This document shows, one piece after another, positions 6,905-12,925 of a stretch of 12,925 bases of DNA. Source of the DNA: JBDREF01 sp043820045 (GTDB lineage: Bacteria; Planctomycetota; Phycisphaerae; Sedimentisphaerales; Anaerobacaceae); NCBI GenBank assembly GCA_043820045.1, contig JBDREF010000471.1, forward strand, positions 1 through 12,925, read 5' to 3'. Position 1 is the first letter of the stretch, and the number at the start of each line of letters is the position of its first letter. Both the position numbers and the translations under genes were made by a program. The notes beneath the pieces were generated by a model. It saw only the letters and a list, made by a program, of their open reading frames with translations, was not told where the DNA came from and ran no database searches.

Positions 6905-8162
6905 GGTTGCCCAGCGAGAATACCTCGAGACGGCCAAGACCAAGGCGTTCATCTTCATGATCGTGATGCTGCCGGTAATGATCGCCTTCATCGTATTTTT
7001 CACCCGCCGTCTCAATCAGAGCAAACAAACTCTGGATCGCCCCGCCATGAGAGTGGGCGTCACCGACCTGACTGGAAAGCTGTCGGACGGGATCAACCGT
7101 GCATTCGACGAGCACAATACGAAATATCCGAACAGACAGATTCTGGTCATGGAAGTAGAAGACGCCGAAAACTCCGGTCAGATCGAGGACCAGGGAAAAA
7201 GCAAGCTGCGCCGAGAGGAGCTGGACGCCTACGTTGTTCTCGACAAAGACACTCTGGATGGAAACGGCGGGATACATCTTTATATTTACAAGCCGAAACC
7301 GGCGGACATCGATGCGTTCTGGGCGGTCAGGGATCCCTTGCGCACCGCCATCGTCAACGAGCGATGCAAACTGCACAATCTATCGCCGGAGCTTCTGGAA
7401 AGCATTCGCGACGTTCCGGTCGAAGACGTGGACGTCGGTTTGACCGAAACCGACGAACGCGTTCAGACCAAAGACGACCGGGTAATCAGAATGATGGTCC
7501 CGTTCTTCTTCATGTACCTGCTGTTCCTGGGGATTATGACCATGGGCCAGCAGATGCTAAGCAGCATCATCGAAGAGAAGAGTTCACGCGTAATTGAGGT
7601 CCTGCTCGCAGCGGTCAGTCCGTTCGAGCTGATGGCCGGCAAGATTCTGGGGCTGGTGGGCATTAGTATTACCGTGGTGAGCCTGTGGGGCTTCGCCGCT
7701 TACGGCGCCGCTCGCTGGCAGGGTCTGACCATCGGTATTGCCCCCGAAATATTACCGTATTTCGTAGTCTATTTTCTGCTTGCCTTCCTCCTGTTCAGCT
7801 CAATCATGGTAGGGATAGGCTCGGTCTGCAACACCATCAAGGAAACGCAGAGCCTGATGACGCCTGTAATGCTTTTGTGTGTAGTGCCACTGTTGGCCTG
7901 GCAGAACATTATCCAGGACCCCGGCGGTGCACTCGCAAGGTTTCTGTCGTTCTTTCCGCCAACGACGCCGATGGTAATGATCCTTCGGCTTGCGGCCGAG
8001 GGGGATGTCCCGACAGTCGAGATTGTTGCTTCGATGGTCCTGCTGGCGGCGGCCGTATTGGCAATGACATGGGTTGCGGCCAAGGTATTTCGGACCGGGA
8101 TACTCATGTATGGAAAGCGCCCGGGCCTGCGGGAAGTAGGCCGATGGTTAAGACAGGCCTGA
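6888..8162 (+). CDS. ABC-2 type transporter permease, NatB-like
   Basis: I start this 424-residue permease at the ATG at 6888, giving MQKILKVAQREYLETAKTKA and then the first membrane helix (about 22-40). An ATG at 6855 would add 11 residues inside the ATPase gene with no advantage, while GTTGGA sits upstream of 6888. A large extracytoplasmic domain follows (about 41-200), then five or so membrane helices. The diagnostic ABC-2 stretch EEKSSRVIEVLLAAVSPFEL links helices two and three on the cytoplasmic side. This is the one-long-loop layout of NatB/YhaP-type exporters. The protein must pair with the overlapping upstream ATPase. The C-terminus ends in a short basic tail. Confidence 0.9.
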
Positions 8163-8213
8163 CAAAAGGAATTCGACCGGCTTTCGACAACACGCCAGAC
8201 GAAAGGTCGCTTA

Positions 8214-9977
8214 GTGACGGCAAAGGTTATTACAAGAGGTGCTGTGGCGGTAATCATCTTCGCTGTCATCTGCGCTCTGGCCGCATCCCTCGCACCGACC
8301 GGTCCCGGCTCGCCGGGACAAAGGGCAATGTGGTACAGTATTGTTCCTCCCCTTTTGGCTATTGTGTTGGCCTTTCTGACGCGACACGTCCTGGCGAGTC
8401 TGGGAATCGCAATTTTAGTCGGCGGCGTGCTGACGCAGGTTCCCCAGGCGCCGCTGAGCGCAGCGGCATGGCTTGAGGGTTTCAAAACCTCGGGCATGCA
8501 TCTGGCGGCTACTGTCACAAACAGAACAAACCTCACGATCCTTTCGTTCATCCCGCCCATTTTTGTAATGATAGAGGTCCTCATCGCATCAGGAGGGTTT
8601 AGAGGGATTATCGTGTGGCTGCTGAAGTGGATCAGGGGCCGCAAATCCGCGCAGGCGGCCACCGCCCTGATGGGAATCCTGTGCTTCATCGACGACTACA
8701 CGAATGCTATCGTTGTCGGCTCCATGATGCAGCCGATCACCGACCGGTTTCGCGTCAGCCGGGAAAAACTCGCCTTTCTTGTGGACGCCACGAGCGCGCC
8801 GATTGCCGGACTGGCCGTAATAAGCACGTGGATCGCCTACGAGGTGAGTCTTCTTACCGCTGTCGGCCAACAGCTCGGTATCGAAAAGAGCGGCTACGCA
8901 ATGTTCTTCGACGCGCTTAGTTTCCGCTTCTACTGCCTGTTAATGATAGCTTTCGTTTTCGCGCATAGCCTTTTGGGCCGTGACTTCGGACCTATGAAAA
9001 CGGCGGAGCAGCGGGCCCAGGATGCCGAGCCCGAAAAAGAGAGCGAAAGCACCGCCGCTGATGGTTTGACGGGCGAGGCTCAGAAATCCGGCCGGGCCAT
9101 CAACGCACTGGTGCCTTTGGCCGGGCTCGTACTCTTTCACCTCACCGGCCTGTGGTACGACGGAACCTCTGCATTGAAAGCCCAGATGCACGATTGGCAA
9201 GCCATTAGCCTCACAACCGCCGCGGCCCAGATGCCCGCCAAACCCGTTGATATCGAAGCACTTTCGCCCGGCAGTTGGGTTTATTGGCGTGAGGTAATCG
9301 GCCACGCTCAAAACACTCCTCTGGTTCTTGCCTGTGCGGCGATATTCGGTCTTACGTTAGCTTTGCTTTTCGCCAGGTTCGGTGGGAACGTGAGTATGCC
9401 CGTTATAAAAAATTGCTTCAGGCGAGGCGTCAGGCGTGCCATGATTCCCTTTGTGATACTTATTCTCGCCTGGTCGCTTAAGAATTGCTGCGATGCCTTG
9501 AGGACGGGCGAATTCCTGGCAGCAATACTCGCCGGCAGAGTCCCGCCTTACCTGTTCCCGCCGATTCTCTTCGTCGTTGCATCAGTGACCTCATTCGCCA
9601 CCGGAACCAGCTACGGCACGATGGCGATTTTGATTCCGACGGCCGTGCCGATTGCATTTGCTATCGACGGCGGCTACGGCCTGACTACGATGATAAGCCT
9701 GGGGGCGGTCCTGGACGGCGCAATCTTCGGAGACCATTGCTCGCCCATCTCAGATACGACGATCATGAGTTCCATCGCCAGCAACTGCGACCTCATCGAC
9801 CACGTCCGCACACAACTGCCCTACAGTCTCTTTGTCGCCGCCCTCGCGTTGCTCTTTGCTTACGTTCCCAGCTCGCTCGGTCTTGCGACCCGATGGAGCC
9901 TGGTCCTGGCAATATCGGTCATGGTATGCCTTCTCGTCATCATGACCGGACGTATATTAAAAAGCTCCAAATCCTAA
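8214..9977 (+). CDS. Na+/H+ antiporter, NhaC-like family
   Basis: This 587-residue membrane protein carries the hallmark stretches of the NhaC family: FIDDYTNAIVVGSMMQPITD (158-177), LVDATSAPIAGLAVISTW (189-206), FATGTSYGTMAILIPTAVPI (461-480) and GAVLDGAIFGDHCSPISDTT (497-516). It probably exchanges cytoplasmic Na+ for external H+; some relatives swap organic substrates instead. About 11-12 hydrophobic segments can be counted, with a charged, Glu-rich cytoplasmic loop near 260-295 and a hydrophilic stretch at 317-360 that has no clear match. The start is a GTG at 8214 with AAAGG about 8 nt upstream. It begins 51 nt after the permease and likely shares its transcript. Its stop codon lies within the first arm of the following inverted repeat. 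Confidence 0.9.
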   Translation: MTAKVITRGAVAVIIFAVICALAASLAPTGPGSPGQRAMWYSIVPPLLAIVLAFLTRHVLASLGIAILVGGVLTQVPQAPLSAAAWLEGFKTSGMHLAATVTNRTNLTILSFIPPIFVMIEVLIASGGFRGIIVWLLKWIRGRKSAQAATALMGILCFIDDYTNAIVVGSMMQPITDRFRVSREKLAFLVDATSAPIAGLAVISTWIAYEVSLLTAVGQQLGIEKSGYAMFFDALSFRFYCLLMIAFVFAHSLLGRDFGPMKTAEQRAQDAEPEKESESTAADGLTGEAQKSGRAINALVPLAGLVLFHLTGLWYDGTSALKAQMHDWQAISLTTAAAQMPAKPVDIEALSPGSWVYWREVIGHAQNTPLVLACAAIFGLTLALLFARFGGNVSMPVIKNCFRRGVRRAMIPFVILILAWSLKNCCDALRTGEFLAAILAGRVPPYLFPPILFVVASVTSFATGTSYGTMAILIPTAVPIAFAIDGGYGLTTMISLGAVLDGAIFGDHCSPISDTTIMSSIASNCDLIDHVRTQLPYSLFVAALALLFAYVPSSLGLATRWSLVLAISVMVCLLVIMTGRILKSSKS

Positions 9978-10097
9978 TATCTAAATTCTAAACAAATTCA
10001 AAACTCTAATGTTCAAATGTTCCAAACATCGCCGTTTGGAGAATTTGAATTTCGGTCATTAGGTATTGTTTAGAATTTAGGATTTAGTGCTTAGGAT
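9971..10097. repeat. Long AT-rich imperfect inverted repeat between convergent genes
   Basis: Nested arms can be paired: ATCCTAA (9971-9977) with TTAGGAT (10091-10097), CTAAATTCTAAACAA (9981-9995) with its perfect 15-bp complement at 10066-10080, and a central TCCAAAC (10021-10027) with GTTTGGA (10034-10040) around a 6-nt loop. Together they fold into one long hairpin of about 127 nt with internal mismatches. Elements with CTAAATCCTAAACAA-like arms resemble dispersed palindromic intergenic repeats, possibly MITE-like. The position between two converging genes would let it act as a two-way terminator. The antiporter stop codon TAA is inside the outer left arm. Confidence 0.6.
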
Positions 10098-10111
10098 TTC
10101 CGCGATGCGGC

Positions 10112-12925
10112 TCACCACGGCATCGGCTGGGAAGTGCCCATGCCCGGGCCGAAGAGGACTGCGTTAAGGAACAGCCGTTGTGCGCCCGCCAGCCACATTC
10201 GATAGGTCGGGTCGGTGGCAAAGAGGATTATCTGGCCGCGACCCACCGATTCGACGGTGGCGTACGCCGTATCTGCAAGCCGCTGCCGAGCCTCGGGCCA
10301 GAGCAGGCCGCTCAAACGCAGCTCATCGGCGCCGGCGAGGCGAACGACCGTTTTGACCGGATGCTTCGACATAAACGCGCTATCGTCCCAGAACATGACG
10401 GGCATCTTCTCTGCCAGACCGAAGCCAAGCCAGTGTTCCGGTTCAACGATTCCCTTGACAAAAGTCCCCGTCGGACTGAAAAGGCGATTCCATTCGTCGG
10501 CGCGCTTTAGCTTCTCGACGTCGGGCTTGGTTTTGGATTCGCCGGGCTTGTTAGGATCTTCCTTTTGCGTTTCCGATGGAGTTGACTTGGCGTCCCATAT
10601 ACGATTGGGGTCTATCTTGACGTCTCTGGCGCTGCCCTCCCGCTCTACGGCCTCTTCGTACTCGGCGAGCTTGTCGAGAACGTCGCGTCTCAGCCGTACC
10701 GACGACAGCCCGCCGTCTTTGTCGGCTGCAAAAGCGGCCGAACCGCCGACGGCTATCAGCGTCCCTCCGTCCTCAACCCATCCTTTAATCTTCTTGACCG
10801 CCTTGTCATCGAGCAGGCGGTCGAGGCTGCTGCTATCCGGAAGTATCAGGACGTTGTACTTGCGAAGGTCGATTGAATTGAGGTTCTGAATGTTGATCGG
10901 CGAGCTGCGGAGTTGAAGCCGGCAGTCCAGCAAATACCATATCGAGCCGAACGAGGTGGAGCGAATCGGCCACTGCGAGGCTATGGCAACCCGAGGCGCC
11001 GACAGAAGCTCGAACTTCTGGCTCCCGAGGTCGGGGCCGTCTTCGACGAGGGCTCTATCGACGGCATGAATCCCCACGCCGAAGTCTGATGCGGCCTTCT
11101 GCAGGATTTCTGCAAGACCATCTGGATTTTCGTGAGCGCGAAGCAGGACCGTCCCCGGCTCGTACTGGCGAGCCTCTATCTTGAACGGCTTGGTCGCGAT
11201 TCGCGGGTAGCATTTCTCTTCAAAGAGACGAACCAGTACCGGATATGCGGCGGAATTCCCAAAATCGATCAGGTAGCCGTAGCCGCTTTTGGCTCCCGGC
11301 TTCGGTAAATCCGGGCCCGCCGTCGGCATATCCGAACTCAGTGCGACATCAGAGACACTCTCGGCCCAGTAGGACTCGATGCCGAATGCCATCGGCAAAT
11401 TCCACGCAGAGACATCGTAGAGCAGAGTTGAACGGCGGTTCTCCAGCTCTTTGCGTTCATCCAGGAGGAAGCTCTCCCGCAGATGGGGATCGAATTCGAA
11501 TAGAGCCTGGAGAATACGCCGATGCGTCTGCTTCGAACGCACGACAAGCGTACCTTTCGGAAACTCTTTGTTCGCAAGTTTGTTGCCCCATATATCGGTT
11601 GTATTCTCAGCCTCGAAAGGCTCCCGCGCGAATCCGCCTTCCACACCCTGTCGCCCTACCAGCTCAACCATATCCTTCCATCTGAGAGTATCCGTGCAGG
11701 GCGGCAGCAGGAAAACGCCTGCGTCGGTATCGTGTTCGCCGAGCGCCCACTGGCGGTCCTCCCGCAGGTCCCGCAGGATTTGCTGCCGGTTAGCACGAAG
11801 CGTTTCGAGGTTGGCCAGCGAGCTGACAATATGATGGTGCACGGTTTCGCGATAGCTGACCTCGTGACCGGTCGGCTGTTTTACTGAAGCCCCATCGACC
11901 CTGGCCTGCTCATAAAGCAGCCCGATAGCCCCCTGCAGGTTGGCCCAGGCGTTCGTGTAAATCGGGCTCCACTCCGAGTACCAGTCTTGCGTATAGTAGC
12001 TCCAGCCGTAGCGATTGAACGCCTCGGCCTGGTCCGAGCTGAAACGCTTGCGCCACTCCATGACCTTCGGCGAGAGATGAATATTGAGCGGCTCTCGCGG
12101 CGGGTCGAACAAATACGTGTCGTAAGCACCCTGCTCGTGCGAATCAACAACAAGATGCGGATTCCAGGACAGAATCGCCTCCGCGAGGCTGCGCACTTCC
12201 GGCTGAAGATGCACGAGCCAGTCGCGGTTGAGGTCGAACAAATAATGGTTTCCCCGCCCCTTTGACCAAAGAGCCTGGTGCTGCATCGCCTGATAGTCTG
12301 GACTCGAAACTACGCCGGTTAACTGTTCGAGATGGCTCAGATACCGTTCTCTGCCGTCAGGATTCACCAAAGGATTAATATGGATCACAACTTGATCTAA
12401 GAGTTTTCGATTAGCATCATCTCTTGCCGCAGCCAGATGATATGCGACATACATCGCCGCTTCGGTACTTGAAAGTTCGTCGCCGTGGATGCTGTAATTG
12501 AGCCAGGCGACAGCCGGCAGTGTCTTGGCGAGCTGATTTGCCTGCCCGGGCTCGTTAAGCTTACGCGGGTCCGAAAGTTTTGCATTGTCGGCCTTGATCC
12601 GGGCAAGCCGTTTATGGTTGGCTTCGCTGGTGATTGTAAGGTAGTAGAGCGTCCGGCCCTCATGTGTCTGACCATAAGCTGTAAGTGTTACTTCTTTCGA
12701 GGCCTCTGCTAAAGCGTGCAGATAGCGGGCAAGCGTACTATAGCGGACCGCCTTAGCGGCAACAGCGTGACCTATTATCGATTCCGGCGTTGGTATGGCT
12801 GGATCAAAATCGGCTGACTCTACGAATTGTGGTGGCGCCTGGTTGGTAAGTTGCGCCTGTGATTTTGCTCCGCAACTGCCCAGCAAAAGACACATTACCA
12901 CGGCTACCATTACAAAAAAGTAAAC
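10112..12925 (-). CDS. M14 zinc carboxypeptidase lipoprotein with C-terminal GATase-like domain, 5' end probably outside the window
   Basis: Residues are counted from the ATG at 12910. A lipobox (LLLGSC, Cys13) shows export and lipid anchoring, after which the protein would act outside the cytoplasmic membrane. The M14 domain (about 45-345) has zinc ligands His142 and Glu145 (HGDE) and His258 (DSHE), substrate residues in NPDGR (183-187) and DLNRDW (226-231), and a probable general base Glu334. It should trim C-terminal residues or peptides. The region 620-930 looks like a class I glutamine-amidotransferase-like fold: YNVLILPDSSSL (685-696), GGTLIAVGGSAAF (715-727) and GQIILFATDPTYR (892-904), interrupted by a charged loop (about 755-800). 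The ATG leaves a signal peptide without a basic start. Five more codons stay open to the edge (hydrophobic VYFFV), so the real start is likely upstream. Confidence 0.88.
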   Translation of the reverse strand, partial: VYFFVMVAVVMCLLLGSCGAKSQAQLTNQAPPQFVESADFDPAIPTPESIIGHAVAAKAVRYSTLARYLHALAEASKEVTLTAYGQTHEGRTLYYLTITSEANHKRLARIKADNAKLSDPRKLNEPGQANQLAKTLPAVAWLNYSIHGDELSSTEAAMYVAYHLAAARDDANRKLLDQVVIHINPLVNPDGRERYLSHLEQLTGVVSSPDYQAMQHQALWSKGRGNHYLFDLNRDWLVHLQPEVRSLAEAILSWNPHLVVDSHEQGAYDTYLFDPPREPLNIHLSPKVMEWRKRFSSDQAEAFNRYGWSYYTQDWYSEWSPIYTNAWANLQGAIGLLYEQARVDGASVKQPTGHEVSYRETVHHHIVSSLANLETLRANRQQILRDLREDRQWALGEHDTDAGVFLLPPCTDTLRWKDMVELVGRQGVEGGFAREPFEAENTTDIWGNKLANKEFPKGTLVVRSKQTHRRILQALFEFDPHLRESFLLDERKELENRRSTLLYDVSAWNLPMAFGIESYWAESVSDVALSSDMPTAGPDLPKPGAKSGYGYLIDFGNSAAYPVLVRLFEEKCYPRIATKPFKIEARQYEPGTVLLRAHENPDGLAEILQKAASDFGVGIHAVDRALVEDGPDLGSQKFELLSAPRVAIASQWPIRSTSFGSIWYLLDCRLQLRSSPINIQNLNSIDLRKYNVLILPDSSSLDRLLDDKAVKKIKGWVEDGGTLIAVGGSAAFAADKDGGLSSVRLRRDVLDKLAEYEEAVEREGSARDVKIDPNRIWDAKSTPSETQKEDPNKPGESKTKPDVEKLKRADEWNRLFSPTGTFVKGIVEPEHWLGFGLAEKMPVMFWDDSAFMSKHPVKTVVRLAGADELRLSGLLWPEARQRLADTAYATVESVGRGQIILFATDPTYRMWLAGAQRLFLNAVLFGPGMGTSQPMPW

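Noticed and set aside
7685..8476. Plus-strand frame of 263 codons overlapping the permease and the antiporter
   Set aside because: Different frame through two well-supported membrane proteins; it lacks hydrophobic segments and motifs.
10215..10889. Plus-strand frame of 224 codons opposite the M14 peptidase gene
   Set aside because: Ser/Arg-rich, low-complexity antisense translation of the GATase-like region, without start signals.

Overview
The window carries eight genes of ordinary protein size, two of them cut by the window edges, plus one very short lysine-rich gene. GC content is moderate and the layout is loose: large divergent or convergent intergenic regions holding hairpins and repeat-like inverted repeats. 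The gene set points to an uncultured or environmental member of the Planctomycetota, perhaps Phycisphaerae: a pyruvoyl arginine decarboxylase / agmatinase / deoxyhypusine-synthase-like operon, a DksA-like protein with an altered zinc site, a large lipoprotein M14 peptidase and a histone-tail-like Lys-rich peptide. This taxonomic guess comes from gene content only; there is no rRNA or tRNA here to confirm it.

Left part, minus strand (1-2238): a polyamine operon read right to left. A candidate sigma70 promoter precedes pyruvoyl-dependent arginine decarboxylase (arginine to agmatine), then speB-type agmatinase (agmatine to putrescine and urea), then a deoxyhypusine-synthase-like protein that runs off the left edge and may turn putrescine into a larger polyamine. 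The spacing is tight (19 nt, then 1 nt), so the three are very likely co-transcribed.

Centre left (2157-5748): a 611-bp divergent intergenic region holds two tandem 14-bp perfect inverted repeats that look like a TetR-type operator, followed by a short, possibly decayed TetR-like reading frame. Then come a DksA/TraR-like transcription factor lacking one zinc cysteine and a 721-residue fusion of a D-Ala-D-Ala-ligase-like ATP-grasp domain to an M20-peptidase-like domain that has lost most of its metal ligands. A 22-residue peptide gene built from KKKAT repeats follows, with a strong ribosome binding site and a textbook terminator.

Centre right (5791-9977): after a hairpin-forming repeat of the CGCAGAG kind comes a plus-strand operon of a NatA-type ABC ATPase, a NatB-type permease (17-nt overlap) and an NhaC-like Na+/H+ antiporter (51-nt gap), which together look like a sodium-extrusion or ion-homeostasis module.

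Right part (9971-12925): a long AT-rich imperfect inverted repeat separates the antiporter from a convergent minus-strand gene for a secreted M14 zinc carboxypeptidase lipoprotein with a C-terminal glutamine-amidotransferase-like domain. Its reading frame is still open at the right edge, so the true start probably lies outside the window.

The most unusual items are the Lys-rich micro-gene, the ligase plus pseudo-peptidase fusion, and the tandem operator with its possible regulator relic. I saw no CRISPR array, rRNA, tRNA, transposase or phage gene.
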